Counted from the stretch's first letter, positions 1-8,957 are shown. The stretch is 64,000 nt of DNA from Planctellipticum variicoloris (GCF_030622045.1 NZ_CP130886.1:5898001-5962000); one strand, 5' to 3'. Numbers and translations are program-made. Notes: generated by a model not told the origin, from the letters alone.

Positions 1-184
1 ACTTGCCGACCGTCGATCCCAGAGCAATTCCCGCGCGGTTGAACCGACCATCGACCACCGATTCGCCGCCGATGATCGTTTGGGTGTCGGGAAGGCCGCT
101 GGTCGATAGCGCGATGTCGCCCGCGGACAGAAATTCCGAGAGCGATTCGTCGCGGTCTGCTGTCTGGTGGGGGTTGAATGTCAT
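1..184 (-). CDS. Hypothetical protein, N-terminal 61 residues, truncated by the window edge
   Basis: Reading leftwards from an ATG at 184-182 there is an open frame with no stop up to the window edge. The peptide starts MTFNPHQTADRDESLSEF and continues with a Gly/Ser/Thr-rich stretch that includes IIGGES and ends near GSTVGK. There is no signal peptide and I recognise no family motif. Amino-acid composition (acidic, then beta-like) is that of a genuine soluble protein, and the + strand reading of the same bases looks like a shadow. It is divergent from nhaA, with about 200 bp between the two starts that would hold both promoters. The remainder of the gene lies outside the window, so no function is offered. 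Confidence 0.55.
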   Translation of the reverse strand, partial: MTFNPHQTADRDESLSEFLSAGDIALSTSGLPDTQTIIGGESVVDGRFNRAGIALGSTVGK

Positions 185-389
185 GGGATTCCGCACAGGA
201 CTCCGGTTCGTGCAGTTTCGCCTGCGTTAAAGGACTACGATACCAAAGCGCTACGTCAGAATTGGGGACCAGTCTGTCCGGGATCGCGGCGTGCCGAACG
301 ATTTCGCGCCGGTGTTGACCGCGCGGCTCCGGTTACAGCGAAAACTCCGATTGCAGCGGCGAGCGCCGTCAGGGACGCAAGAGGGCGGC

Positions 390-1736
390 ATGATTCGAGA
401 TCGCGATATCAAGCAGAATTCCAGACTCCCCGCCGAGCCGATCGACCGGCTGGTCGACCCGCTCAACCGATTTTTGCACATTCAGTCGGCCAGCGGCGTC
501 GTGCTGCTGCTGTTCACGGCGGCAGCGCTGGTCCTGGCCAACTCGCCGGTCTCCGAAGACTTTCTGTCTTTCTGGAAGCTCACCGCAGGCGTCTCCCTCG
601 GTGAGTTCGAGTTCCGCCACTCGTTGAAACACTGGATCAACGACGGCCTGATGGTCGTCTTCTTCTTCGCCGTGGGACTCGAAGTCAAACGGGAGCTGGT
701 GCTTGGCGAGCTGCAGTCGCTCCGTTCGGCGGCGCTGCCGGTGGCGGCGGCGATCGGCGGGATGGCGGTCCCGGCGCTGGTCTATCTGACTTTTCAATGG
801 GGCGCCGCAGGGGAGCGCGGCTGGGGCATTCCGATGGCGACCGACATTGCCTTCGTCGTCGGCTGCATGGCCCTGCTGGGATCGCGCGTCCCCCGGAGTC
901 TGCGCGTGCTGCTGCTCACGCTGGCCATTGCAGACGACATCGGCGCAATTCTGGTGATCGCCGTCGGCTATGCGGGGGAACTGAACCTGCAGTCGCTCAT
1001 GTGGGGCGGCGTCGGCATTGGCGCGGTCGTCATGCTGGCGCGCAACGGCGTCCGCAGCGTCCCGGTGTATGTCGCGTTCGGGCTGGGGATCTGGTACGCG
1101 TTTCATGAGTCTGGCGTGCACGCCACGGTCGCCGGCGTCGTTCTCGGACTGCTGACTCCGGTGCGCCCCTGGATTCACCACGGGCTGTTCGCGGAGTTGA
1201 TCGATGATCTCCGCGAATTCCTCCACGGCGACGCCTGGCAGGATCCGGAAGTGCGGCTCGACATGCTCAAGTCCGCGAAGCTGGCGGTGCGCGAGGCCGC
1301 TTCCCCGGCGGAACGCCTCGAATCGCTGCTGCACCCGTGGGTCAGCTTCGTGATCATGCCGCTGTTCGCCTTCGCGAATGCGGGGGTGCGGATCGAGTTC
1401 GCGGCGTTTGCCGAACCGGTGGCCGTCGCCGTCGCCGTCGGACTCATCATCGGCAAGCCGCTGGGGATTGTGCTGTTCAGTTGGCTGGCGGTCTGCGCGG
1501 GACTGGCGCAGCTTCCCGACGGCGTCTCATGGAAGGTGCTGGGGGCTGGCGGCGTGCTGGCGGGAATTGGTTTCACGATGTCGCTGTTTATCGCGGGACT
1601 GGCGCTGCAGGACCCCTTGCTGGACGCGGCGAAAGTGGGAATTCTGTCGGGATCGGCCGTCTGCGCCACCCTCGGAATGGCCCTGCTCCGGTGGCTGTTG
1701 CCGCAGCCTTTGCGAACGGAGTCCTCCTCACGATAA
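390..1736 (+). CDS. nhaA: Na+/H+ antiporter NhaA
   Basis: Inner-membrane secondary transporter that expels Na+ (or Li+) in exchange for protons, giving salt and alkaline-pH tolerance. The 448-residue product has about 12 hydrophobic segments and the family landmarks: VFFFAVGLEVKREL early on, the unwound-helix aspartate in MATDIAF (Asp152), the paired ion-binding aspartates in AIADDIGAI (Asp182/Asp183), and the C-terminal GIGFTMSLFIAGLAL. It is somewhat longer than E. coli NhaA, with a hydrophilic N-terminal extension and an extra cytoplasmic loop around residues 265-310. ATG 390 is preferred over earlier in-frame starts because GAGGG lies just upstream and the protein then begins close to the first membrane helix. 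The next gene follows after 25 bp and may be co-transcribed. Confidence 0.96.
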   Translation: MIRDRDIKQNSRLPAEPIDRLVDPLNRFLHIQSASGVVLLLFTAAALVLANSPVSEDFLSFWKLTAGVSLGEFEFRHSLKHWINDGLMVVFFFAVGLEVKRELVLGELQSLRSAALPVAAAIGGMAVPALVYLTFQWGAAGERGWGIPMATDIAFVVGCMALLGSRVPRSLRVLLLTLAIADDIGAILVIAVGYAGELNLQSLMWGGVGIGAVVMLARNGVRSVPVYVAFGLGIWYAFHESGVHATVAGVVLGLLTPVRPWIHHGLFAELIDDLREFLHGDAWQDPEVRLDMLKSAKLAVREAASPAERLESLLHPWVSFVIMPLFAFANAGVRIEFAAFAEPVAVAVAVGLIIGKPLGIVLFSWLAVCAGLAQLPDGVSWKVLGAGGVLAGIGFTMSLFIAGLALQDPLLDAAKVGILSGSAVCATLGMALLRWLLPQPLRTESSSR

Positions 1737-1761
1737 CGACTGGCACAAGCGGGAGTCCGCC

Positions 1762-2589
1762 ATGGGCAGGAAACGCTCAAAGTCCGCCACCGTCGTGCTG
1801 CCGGAACCGGGAACCGTCTTCCTCATGCCCCTCGGCGACGGACGGTTCGGCGCTTGCCGGGTCCTGCGCGAAAATGCCGGGGAAGAGCGAAAACGGCACG
1901 GCGAGCCCGCGGTCCTGGTCGCCGGCTCGGCGTGGATCGGGACCTCGCCGCCGGACCTCGCCGACCCGCGCTTGCGGGAGATTCTGCATCTGACGCACCA
2001 CAAGTGGCAGAACGCCCCCAACGCGAACTGGGTGTCGGTCCCGCCGCCGGACGACTTTCGGGCGATCGGCTTCGTCGAACCGGACGAGGCCGATCGGATC
2101 TACGAGTGCTGGTCGTCGGGCGGCTGGTCGTTTGCGTTTCAGACGGAGTTGCAGTGGCGCTGGGATCACGACCGGGAGAGCGTCGTGCGCGAAGACGCCG
2201 AGCGGGCCGCCGAGCAGCAGCGCCAGCGGGCCGAAGCCGAATTCCAACGGAAGGCCGCCCGGGCGGCGTTTACGCTGGCTCAACTCCGCGACAAGCGACG
2301 GTTCAGCGACTGGAAAGAATTCGTCCCGGCGAAGGCGATTTCCGGCTGCCGGTTGATCTTCCGCGAGACAATTGACGTTCTCCTGGAACTGGGAGCGAAA
2401 CCGCCGGAGGAGAAGGTGTTGCCGGTGCTGCAGGCATGCGTCGAGCGGCTGAACGAGCTGGACGTCCGGCACGAGCATTTCATCGAAACGACGATCCGCG
2501 AGGAGTTGTGCGAGGAATTCGATGAGATTGCAGCGGCTTGCGGGCTGATCGATCGGAAGGATCTGGCGGATGAGTGGCGGGAGTGGTGA
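1762..2589 (+). CDS. Imm26-like N-terminal domain protein, function unknown
   Basis: 275-residue soluble protein. Residues 17-38 (GTVFLMPLGDGRFGACRVLR and following) resemble the start of the Imm26 immunity family, in which a beta-strand-rich domain begins with a PLGDGRYG-type turn. The middle (about 130-175) is a charged, Glu/Arg/Gln-rich probable coiled coil. The C-terminal part (about 180-270) is helical, with FSDWKEFVPAKAI and a LCEEFDEIAAACGL tail. Imm26 proteins are thought to protect against polymorphic toxins; no toxin gene is adjacent, so an immunity role is only an inference from the short motif. ATG 1762 follows nhaA by 25 bp. The downstream gene starts 13 bp after the stop, suggesting a three-gene transcript. 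Confidence 0.7.
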   Translation: MGRKRSKSATVVLPEPGTVFLMPLGDGRFGACRVLRENAGEERKRHGEPAVLVAGSAWIGTSPPDLADPRLREILHLTHHKWQNAPNANWVSVPPPDDFRAIGFVEPDEADRIYECWSSGGWSFAFQTELQWRWDHDRESVVREDAERAAEQQRQRAEAEFQRKAARAAFTLAQLRDKRRFSDWKEFVPAKAISGCRLIFRETIDVLLELGAKPPEEKVLPVLQACVERLNELDVRHEHFIETTIREELCEEFDEIAAACGLIDRKDLADEWREW

Positions 2590-2602
2590 GTCAGAGCTTT
2601 CG

Positions 2603-3118
2603 ATGAAGTGGATTCTGGTCGCGGTCCTGGTGCCCGCGCTGTTCGCGGTTCTGGTGATCGGGAACCGGATCCGGATCATGCAGACGCCGGAATTTCAGAT
2701 TGATACCCACAAGCGCCAGATGCTGCTGATGCATCACTTTGCGTATGCCGATCCGAAAGTTGGTCCCAAAGGTCTGATTTACCACAGCCCCAACAAGAGC
2801 CTTGAGAAGTACGAGTTCCATCGGCAGCGACTTCGGGAACTGGGAGCAGTCTGCTATCGAGAGTACGCCTTCCAGCACATTTTGACCTCAACAATCGAAT
2901 GCCGGCATTTGAACAAGCTGCTGTTCTCGCCCACTTGCCCCAACTACCTCGACTGGTCGTACAGCCAATGGTCTGCCACGAATCCCGCAGATTCGCAACC
3001 GCTGATATTAAAAGTCTGGTGTTACGCAGAGGATGAAGCCGCCTGGGACAAACTGGTTGCGGAGCGGGATGTGGCGGACTATCGAGAACGCTTTATGTCC
3101 AACAATCCCGTTCGCTAA
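2603..3118 (+). CDS. Hypothetical membrane-anchored protein
   Basis: 171-residue protein with one strong hydrophobic segment at the very N-terminus (ILVAVLVPALFAVLVIG, residues 4-20), which should act as a signal anchor. The rest is hydrophilic, with several Tyr, Trp and Cys residues (Cys near positions 84, 99, 110 and 140) and motifs such as YHSPNKSLEKYEF and NYLDWSYSQW that I do not recognise. An in-frame start 33 bp earlier would add a polar tail ahead of the anchor; ATG 2603 gives a conventional anchor. It closely follows the Imm26-like gene. The gene ends facing the convergent exported-protein gene, with a strong hairpin in between (3163-3190). Confidence 0.6.
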   Translation: MKWILVAVLVPALFAVLVIGNRIRIMQTPEFQIDTHKRQMLLMHHFAYADPKVGPKGLIYHSPNKSLEKYEFHRQRLRELGAVCYREYAFQHILTSTIECRHLNKLLFSPTCPNYLDWSYSQWSATNPADSQPLILKVWCYAEDEAAWDKLVAERDVADYRERFMSNNPVR

Positions 3119-3162
3119 GACCGCGAGGTCGACACGGACCATGCCGATTTGCTTGCTGCTTG

Positions 3163-3190
3163 GCCCGGACGCCCCGACGGGCATCCGGGC
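3163..3190. terminator. Strong GC hairpin between convergent genes
   Basis: A near-perfect inverted repeat: the left arm GCCCGGACGCCCC pairs with the right arm GGGCATCCGGGC around a short loop. It lies in the 89-bp gap between the stops of the + gene at 2603-3118 and the minus gene at 3208-5097, where a bidirectional terminator would be expected. There is no T-run, so it may equally be a member of a REP-like palindrome family; similar CCCGACGGG-centred palindromes occur at 60845-60858 and around 61165. Confidence 0.5.
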
Positions 3191-3207
3191 TAACGCAGCC
3201 AACCGTC

Positions 3208-5097
3208 TCAGTTCACGCTGACTCCAAACGCTCCCAGCAGCACCAGAACTCCCACGCCGCCGATCGTCCACAGCGCCGTCTCCGGGATCAGCGTCGACGC
3301 CTTGCGCGTCATCCGGATCGCGTCCTCTTCGATCTCGACGATCGTCACCCCCTGGTAGAGCGGCTGGATCACCAGCTCGGCCGGGGGGATGTCCGCCGAC
3401 GTCACCGGCGACTGCCAGGGAATTCCGAACTGCAGCGCCATCTCCGAACCGAACGCTCCGATATCGACCAGCCACGGCGCCAGGCTCACCAGGAACCGGA
3501 CCGTCCCCCGCGGGTCATCGAGCGTGATCGCGTCGAACTTTTCCGGGATGTTCTTCCGGGTTTCCTCGGCGAGCTGGTCCAGTTTGAAGCGGGGGAGCTT
3601 CCCCTGCTGCCGGAGGACGAAGGCTTCCACCACCTGCGGACGATCGGCCCAGATCAGCCAGCCGTCGGTGACAGCGAGCGTCGGGGAGGACATCGAGTTT
3701 TTCGCGCGGAGCGTGATCAGCTCCACGCCGTGCTTCGTCTTGCGGGTTACGGTGACGAACGGCCCGATCTTGGAATCGCGGACCTCCTTCAGCAGGCTGT
3801 CGATGCCGGCCTTCAGTTTCGGAGCGTCCTTGACAGAGATCGCGATCGTCTGCTGACCCCACGGAATCGCGACCTGGGCATTGTCGCCGTAGACGCACAT
3901 GACATCGCCGAGCGGATCAATCACCGACTGCCAGATGCCTCCGTCGATCTGCGGGATGAATTCTTCGACCTGCGACCAGGCGTCGGCGTCGGCCTCCTTG
4001 GCGATCGACTCGACCTGGCCCCAGAGCGTCTTGCCGAAGTCGGTGATTTTCTGCGGACTCAGCGAAGAGGCCTGCAGAGCCGAGAGCTGCGCCGGCAGCG
4101 GGGGAAGGTCCTTGAGCGTCAACTCGCGGTCGCCGTACAGGTTGAACAGCCCCGTGCGGGGGCTTTTCGTCAGCACGGTCGTCAGGCCGACGGCGGACCG
4201 TCCGGCGTAGCCGCTGCGGTGCCCGACCGCCTGGAACGATTCGAGACCGATGAGTTTGACGATCCAGTTCGCGGTAATCGGAATCGGCGTTTCCGGAATC
4301 GGCAGCTTGTGTTTGCCGAAGCGATCCAGAACCGGTGCGACATTCAGCCAGATCCGACCGGCTTCGGAAAACCCCTGGGGAGATGTTCCCCACGCCTTCG
4401 TCCACAGCTCAACGGCGGCGAGCGACTTGGTCTGGCTTTCGAGGCGTGCTTCGAGGCGCGTCACGGCGTCCGGCCCCAGCAGCAGGACGAGGTCGTCCCC
4501 TTCAGCCCACCAGGCGGCTACTAGAGGCTGTTCGGGGCTCCTGACGGTCTGCAGCGTGCGGTCGCCGAGCTTCTTCTCGGTGATTTCCGCGTTACCTTCG
4601 GCCGCCTTGGTGAGCAGCTTCGTGATGTCTCCCACGGAATCGCCGGCGTCGCGGATCACCAGTATTACGGTTGGAATGAAACCGTCTTCCTCTTGCGGAA
4701 GCGTCACGCCGATCGCGGCCCCGTGGTGGTAGAGATGATTCAGCCAGCCGAGCGGATCCCAGGTCACGTCGGCATCGTTGAAGGCTTCGAGCATCTGGGC
4801 GGCGTCGCCGTCGGAAGTTGCCAGCGCCATACCGGTCTGCCACGGAATGCTCCGCCAGAGGTTCTCCAGGGCGGGCGCCAGCCCCGTATCATGGACGGCC
4901 GCGTATTCCGCCGTCTGCTTGTACGCCTCGGCGTAACTGTCGCTGCCGTTGCAGGACCAGACGAAGACCGTGTCGCTGGGGAACAGCTTTTCGATGGCTG
5001 CGGGGTCGGCGGCGACGGCCGACGGGAACACGGGCAACCACGCGAAGGCGGCCAGCAAGCCGACAAGACCCAGGCGCCGGGCGGACATCCTCGTCAC
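3208..5097 (-). CDS. Exported DUF3352-like protein of unknown function with C-terminal membrane anchor
   Basis: 629-residue protein with an N-terminal signal peptide (SARRLGLVGLLAAFAWLPVF, cleavage probably after AVAA) and a C-terminal hydrophobic segment (WTIGGVGVLVLLGAFGV) ending in only a few residues, so the bulk should sit outside the cytoplasmic membrane. The mature part opens with IEKLFPSDTVFVWSCNGSDSY and repeats topologies such as TRLEARLES and VEAFVLRQQGKLP that recall bacterial DUF3352-type proteins; this is a weak resemblance. The GTG at 5097 is chosen because AGGAGG precedes it by about 8 nt; an ATG 9 bp further in is the alternative. Upstream lies a 412-bp divergent spacer full of heptad repeats. 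Confidence 0.7.
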   Translation of the reverse strand: MTRMSARRLGLVGLLAAFAWLPVFPSAVAADPAAIEKLFPSDTVFVWSCNGSDSYAEAYKQTAEYAAVHDTGLAPALENLWRSIPWQTGMALATSDGDAAQMLEAFNDADVTWDPLGWLNHLYHHGAAIGVTLPQEEDGFIPTVILVIRDAGDSVGDITKLLTKAAEGNAEITEKKLGDRTLQTVRSPEQPLVAAWWAEGDDLVLLLGPDAVTRLEARLESQTKSLAAVELWTKAWGTSPQGFSEAGRIWLNVAPVLDRFGKHKLPIPETPIPITANWIVKLIGLESFQAVGHRSGYAGRSAVGLTTVLTKSPRTGLFNLYGDRELTLKDLPPLPAQLSALQASSLSPQKITDFGKTLWGQVESIAKEADADAWSQVEEFIPQIDGGIWQSVIDPLGDVMCVYGDNAQVAIPWGQQTIAISVKDAPKLKAGIDSLLKEVRDSKIGPFVTVTRKTKHGVELITLRAKNSMSSPTLAVTDGWLIWADRPQVVEAFVLRQQGKLPRFKLDQLAEETRKNIPEKFDAITLDDPRGTVRFLVSLAPWLVDIGAFGSEMALQFGIPWQSPVTSADIPPAELVIQPLYQGVTIVEIEEDAIRMTRKASTLIPETALWTIGGVGVLVLLGAFGVSVN

Positions 5098-5509
5098 AGT
5101 TCTTCCTCCTGAAGCGATTCGGAAACACGCCGAGCGAACCAGCCGGTCGGCACTGTCCGGAAGTGTAGCGGAAGAGAGTGGACGGTGGGTAGTGGATGGT
5201 GGGTAGGAGGAAGTGGCGAGCCGTAGGGCAGGCTCCCGCCTGCCGATATGTGCTCCCATCGTAGCCTCACGTCTCACAGCACAATCCGACGCCCAACAGC
5301 AACGACTCTATGAACGGACTGGGTCGTCGCAGACTCCGACGCCAGCCACCCCATTCTCGCTTGTCACTCGGCTCCCAGCACTCGGCCTTCCTTTCGACAT
5401 TCCGCCTTCGACATTCGACATTTCTTCACCTCCGGGTGTCGTGTAGAGTGCTGGAGACGGCTTTCGCCGGGACATCGATTCGGAACGTCTTGCAGACTGA
5501 GGACCAGGC
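5098..5509. repeat. Gene-free divergent spacer carrying two heptad arrays and a palindrome
   Basis: Between the divergent starts at 5097 and 5510 I see no gene. Positions 5171-5219 are seven in-phase 7-nt units on the + strand (for example GTGGGTA twice and GTGGATG). Positions 5352-5422 are about ten units best read on the minus strand (GTCGAAT, GCCGAGT), with one 5-nt break. Between them, 5227-5244 is a perfect 7-bp palindrome (GGCAGGC, loop TCCC, GCCTGCC). On the sense strand of each flanking gene the nearer array is pyrimidine-rich. Promoters for both genes must lie here, but none is clear by eye. Confidence 0.7.
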
Positions 5510-6895
5510 ATGAGCAATGTGCGGAGCTTCGGGGCGGCGGGGGATGGGATGGCGGACGATACCGCCGCTTTCGAGCACGCTCTGCGCGACGGCGACGGGC
5601 TGCTGGAGATTCCCCGCGGCGACTACCGGATCACGCGCACGATCGTCGTCGACCTGGCGAAGACCGGACGGATTGCGATCTCCGGGACAGGCGGGACGGC
5701 GAAGATTCTTCACTTCGGCGCCGGCCCGGCCTTCGAGCTGCGCGGGACGCACACGACGTCCGCCGATCCGCTGGGCTTCAGGCCGGAGGAGTGGCAGCGG
5801 GAGCGGATGCCGACCGTCAGCGGGATCGAGATCGAAGGGAAGCATCCCGAGGCGGACGGGATTAAGATCATCGGCGTGATGCAGCCGACGCTGACGGGGG
5901 TGCTCATTCGCAAGGTGCGGAACGCGGTGCATATCACCGAGCGGGCCCGGAACGTCCTGATCAGCCATTGCCACATCTATCACAACACGGGCATCGGCGT
6001 GTTTCTCGACAAGCTCAATCTCCACCAGACGATCATCGTGGGGAGCCACATCAGCTACAACCGGCTGGGGGGGATCCGGGTCGAGAACAGCGAGATTCGC
6101 AACTTCCAGATCACCGGCAACGATATCGAATACAACAACAATCGCGCCTTTAAAGTCCCCGATGCCGACGACATCCCGACCGCGGAGATCTACATCGACT
6201 GCGGCGAAACAGGAACCGTCCGCGAGGGGACGATTTCCAGCAATACGATCCAGGCCACCTACAGCCCCAACGGGGCCAATATCCGGATCATCGGGACCGC
6301 CACCGAGCACAGCCAGAAGGCGGGGATGTGGTGCATCACGGGGAACCTGATCGGCAGCCAGGCGATCAACGTCCATCTGACGTCGGTGCGGGGGATCACG
6401 TTCGACGGGAACTACGTCTACAGCGGACACGACCGCAATCTTAAGATCGAAGACTCGAAGAATATCGTCATCGGCGGCAACTGCTTCGGCCACAACCCGG
6501 ACTACAAGGAGCTGGAGATCTGTACGGGGATCAGCCTGGAGCGCTGCGAAAACGTGACCATGACCGGACTGCAGATCCAGGACGCGCAAGCGGGCGAGCA
6601 TACGGTCAAGAACGCCGTGCCGATTGTGCGGCAGGGGCTGGTGGAGATCATCAAGTGTCTGCGGGTGAACCTGACCGGCGTGCAGATCCTGGAGGGGACG
6701 CCGTACGGGCTGTACGTGGAGGACTCGGCCGACGTGCTGGTGACCGGCTGTACTTTGCTGGATACCCGGCCTGAGCCGAAGACGAAGGCGGCGATTCACT
6801 GGAAGGGGGGCGGCGAGGGGAGCGCCATCGCCAACTGCCGGATCAACCGGCCGGTGGAGGCGCCGGCGGTGGTGAAGCAGGTGGGAACGGTGTGA
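5510..6895 (+). CDS. Right-handed parallel beta-helix protein (pectate lyase superfamily fold)
   Basis: 461 residues. The N-terminus NVRSFGAAGDGMADDTAAF is the classic opening of the Pectate_lyase_3/glycoside hydrolase 28-type beta-helix: a GDG turn followed by DDT. The rest is a ladder of short beta-strand coils with regularly spaced Asn and Ile/Val (ISHCHIYHNTGIGVFLD, YNRLGGIRVENSEI, ISSNTIQATY, FDGNYVYSGH, TGCTLLD). There is no signal peptide, so it is either cytosolic or exported by another route. Family members cleave or bind polysaccharides, but I cannot place catalytic residues, so substrate and activity are open. ATG 5510 follows GAGGAC. A perfect hairpin follows the stop at 6920-6957. 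Confidence 0.8.
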   Translation: MSNVRSFGAAGDGMADDTAAFEHALRDGDGLLEIPRGDYRITRTIVVDLAKTGRIAISGTGGTAKILHFGAGPAFELRGTHTTSADPLGFRPEEWQRERMPTVSGIEIEGKHPEADGIKIIGVMQPTLTGVLIRKVRNAVHITERARNVLISHCHIYHNTGIGVFLDKLNLHQTIIVGSHISYNRLGGIRVENSEIRNFQITGNDIEYNNNRAFKVPDADDIPTAEIYIDCGETGTVREGTISSNTIQATYSPNGANIRIIGTATEHSQKAGMWCITGNLIGSQAINVHLTSVRGITFDGNYVYSGHDRNLKIEDSKNIVIGGNCFGHNPDYKELEICTGISLERCENVTMTGLQIQDAQAGEHTVKNAVPIVRQGLVEIIKCLRVNLTGVQILEGTPYGLYVEDSADVLVTGCTLLDTRPEPKTKAAIHWKGGGEGSAIANCRINRPVEAPAVVKQVGTV

Positions 6896-6919
6896 GGGGG
6901 ATTCGGACGAAGGTCTTCC

Positions 6920-6957
6920 CCGGCCCTCTCCCCGCGCAGACGTCGGGAGAGGGCCGG
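6920..6957. terminator. 13-bp-stem hairpin downstream of the beta-helix gene
   Basis: CCGGCCCTCTCCC at 6920-6932 and GGGAGAGGGCCGG at 6945-6957 are perfect complements separated by 12 nt. The position, 24 bp after the stop codon of the beta-helix gene, fits transcript termination or 3'-end protection. It lacks a T-tract, so it may instead be a dispersed palindromic repeat. Immediately downstream, around 6970-6995, TTCGCGAAGGCGCTCCGG resembles bases near 29613-29633, suggesting this spacer also carries a repeated word. Confidence 0.45.
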
Positions 6958-7175
6958 TTGAAAACCGGGTTTCGCGAAGGCGCTCCGGGGCCGCCGGCCA
7001 TTCGATTTCAGGTCGCTCTGGATTCGCCGAGGCCCATCGGTGCCAGTCGATGCGTTCGGGGGCCTTGCGGGAAGGGGCGGACTCTTTTGAGATCCGCTGA
7101 CGCGACGGCAGGAGCTGGGGGGCTTCCCAAAGTCGCCGCCCCAGCCACCCGCCATATTTCGATCTTTACGAGCGA

Positions 7176-7664
7176 CTAATCACCGGCGACTTCTTCGTTG
7201 CCCATCTGCGTCGACAGGTACAGCTCCAGTCCGATCCGCTGGATCAGGTCGAGCTGGGTTTCCAGCCAGTCGACATGCTCTTCCGACTCGACCAGAATCT
7301 GCTCGAGGAGGTCCCGGCTACCCGCATCCTTTTCGTCGACGCACAGCGCCACGGCTTCGCGGTACGTCAGCACCCCGCGCGTCTCCAGCGCCAGGTCGTT
7401 TTCGAACTGCTCTTTCACATCCGCCCCGACCTTGATCACGTCGTAGCGGGCAATTTCCGGCACTCCTTCCAGGAACAGGATGCGGTCGATCAGCTTCTCG
7501 GCGTGCTTCATCTCGCCGATCGATTCGACGTAATGCTTGGCGCCCAGTTTGTTCAGGCCCCAATTCTTGCACATCTTGGCCTGACAGAAGTACTGATTGA
7601 TCGCCGTCAGTTCGATCGTGAGACCGGCGTTCAAAGCGTCAATGACGCGCTGGCTCCCCTGCAT
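7176..7664 (-). CDS. bfr: Bacterioferritin with substituted ferroxidase ligand
   Basis: Iron-storage ferritin-like protein that normally assembles into a 24-mer, oxidises Fe(II) at a di-iron site and binds haem between subunits. The 162 residues match the family in length and register: Glu18 (GLTIELTAINQYF), Glu51 and His54 with haem-ligand Met52 (EMKHAEKL), Glu94 (LALETRG) and His130. The ligand expected at position 127 (EXXH) is serine here: the sequence reads VESEEH, with Glu126, Ser127, Glu128. Start ATG 7664 has AAAGGA upstream. No ferredoxin (bfd) gene is adjacent. The remaining ligands and the strongly conserved VDWLETQLDLI C-terminus leave the family call secure, but catalytic oxidation may be altered. 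Confidence 0.95.
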   Translation of the reverse strand: MQGSQRVIDALNAGLTIELTAINQYFCQAKMCKNWGLNKLGAKHYVESIGEMKHAEKLIDRILFLEGVPEIARYDVIKVGADVKEQFENDLALETRGVLTYREAVALCVDEKDAGSRDLLEQILVESEEHVDWLETQLDLIQRIGLELYLSTQMGNEEVAGD

Positions 7665-7964
7665 GGGAATTCCTTTCAGTTGGGTGAGCGGGGTGTTCCG
7701 TGGTCGGATTCTAGGCCCCGCCCCGCCGCATTGTCCACGCAGTCGAATCAGCGCAAGTGGATTTTGCATCGATTGATACGGCGTGTCGCCACAGTCCGCG
7801 GCGACTGCCGGACTCAGTCTCAATCCTCCGGGGAGTTTTCCGTTGGAGTTTCGTTTCCAGGCTCCGGCCGGGGGAATCGGGCGAGCCGGAAAATCGCAGG
7901 AGCCCGCGGCCAGCATTCGCTCGCCACGGGCTCCTGTCTTATCCGACTCTCAACTCTCAGCTCC
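7665..7964. repeat. Spacer with heptad units and weak palindrome
   Basis: This 300-bp gap lies between the bfr start and the mdh stop. Directly after the mdh stop, read on the minus strand, 7964-7934 forms in-phase heptads (GCTGAGA, GTTGAGA, GTCGGAT). The same GTTGAGA word recurs after glgX at 22105-22118. Positions 7853-7877 hold an imperfect copy of the GGCTCC-centred palindrome seen better at 10554 and 11901. No gene is evident. Confidence 0.55.
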
Positions 7965-8957
7965 CTACGGCAGCAGATCCTTCACGGTGTCCCGCTCCTG
8001 CAGCAGTTCATCGACCGTCTTCTGAATCACGCTGCGACTGAACTCGTCGATCTGGAAACCGGGCAGCGTCTTCCAGTTTGTTCCGTCGCTCGACAGCGGC
8101 AGGCCGCAGACGATTCCCGCGGGAATGTCATACTGCGAGCCGTCCGTGAAGACAGCCGCGCTGACGCACGTCCCCGCGGGCGTCGGTCGGATGATCCCCT
8201 TCACCGTGTCCAGCGCCGCGTTCGCCGCCGAAGCCGCGCTCGAAGCCCCGCGGGCCTTGATCACCGCGGCCCCGCGCTGCTGCACGGTGCTGATGAAGTC
8301 CCCCTTCAGCCAGGCGTGATCGGTAATGACGTCCGTCGCCGGCTTGCCGTCGATCTTCGCGTTGGCGAAGTCCGGGAACTGCGTCGCCGAGTGGTTACCC
8401 CAGATGGCGACGTTGCTGACCGCGGCGATCGGCCGCCCGGCCTTGATGGCGAGCTGCGCCACCGCGCGGTTCTGATCCAGCCGGGTCATGGCGAACCAGC
8501 GATCCTTCGGCACTTCCGGCGCGTTGGACATGGCAATCAGGCAGTTCGTGTTGCAGGGGTTCCCCACCACGACCACCCGCACATCCTTGGCGGCCGACGC
8601 CTGAATGGCCTTGCCGGTGCTGGTGAAAATCGGTCCGTTGATGCGGATCAAGTCGGCCCGTTCCATCCCCGCTTTGCGCGGGACGCTGCCGACCAGCAGC
8701 ACCCAGTTGCAGCCTGCAAAAGCCGCTTCCAGGTTGTCGCTGCTGTGCTTCTCGACGCCGACCAGCGTCGGAAACGCGCAGTCGTCGAGCTCCATGTGAA
8801 TGCCGTCCAGGGCGCCCAGCGCCTGCGGCAGCTCCACCAGGTGCAGCACCACCGGCTGATTCGGACCGAAGACGTCCCCCGAGGCCAGGCGGAAGAGGGC
8901 GGCGTAACCGATCTGGCCGGCGGCGCCGGTCACAGCAACATGAATCGGGGCAGTCAT
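7965..8957 (-). CDS. mdh: Malate dehydrogenase
   Basis: NAD-dependent interconversion of malate and oxaloacetate in the TCA cycle, cytoplasmic. The 330-residue product belongs to the long MDH group related to the eukaryotic cytosolic enzyme: nucleotide-binding loop VTGAAGQIGYAALFRLASG at residues 9-27, the substrate-contact segment VGSVPRKAGMERADL, NPCNTNCLIAMSNAP, the catalytic Asp/Arg region MTRLDQNRA, and the proton-relay histidine in IWGNHSATQFPD. ATG 8957 is preferred over upstream in-frame starts because it starts exactly at the family's N-terminus and has AGGAG upstream. It is transcribed alone or into bfr about 300 bp downstream. The stop is followed at once by heptad repeats. Confidence 0.96.
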   Translation of the reverse strand: MTAPIHVAVTGAAGQIGYAALFRLASGDVFGPNQPVVLHLVELPQALGALDGIHMELDDCAFPTLVGVEKHSSDNLEAAFAGCNWVLLVGSVPRKAGMERADLIRINGPIFTSTGKAIQASAAKDVRVVVVGNPCNTNCLIAMSNAPEVPKDRWFAMTRLDQNRAVAQLAIKAGRPIAAVSNVAIWGNHSATQFPDFANAKIDGKPATDVITDHAWLKGDFISTVQQRGAAVIKARGASSAASAANAALDTVKGIIRPTPAGTCVSAAVFTDGSQYDIPAGIVCGLPLSSDGTNWKTLPGFQIDEFSRSVIQKTVDELLQERDTVKDLLP

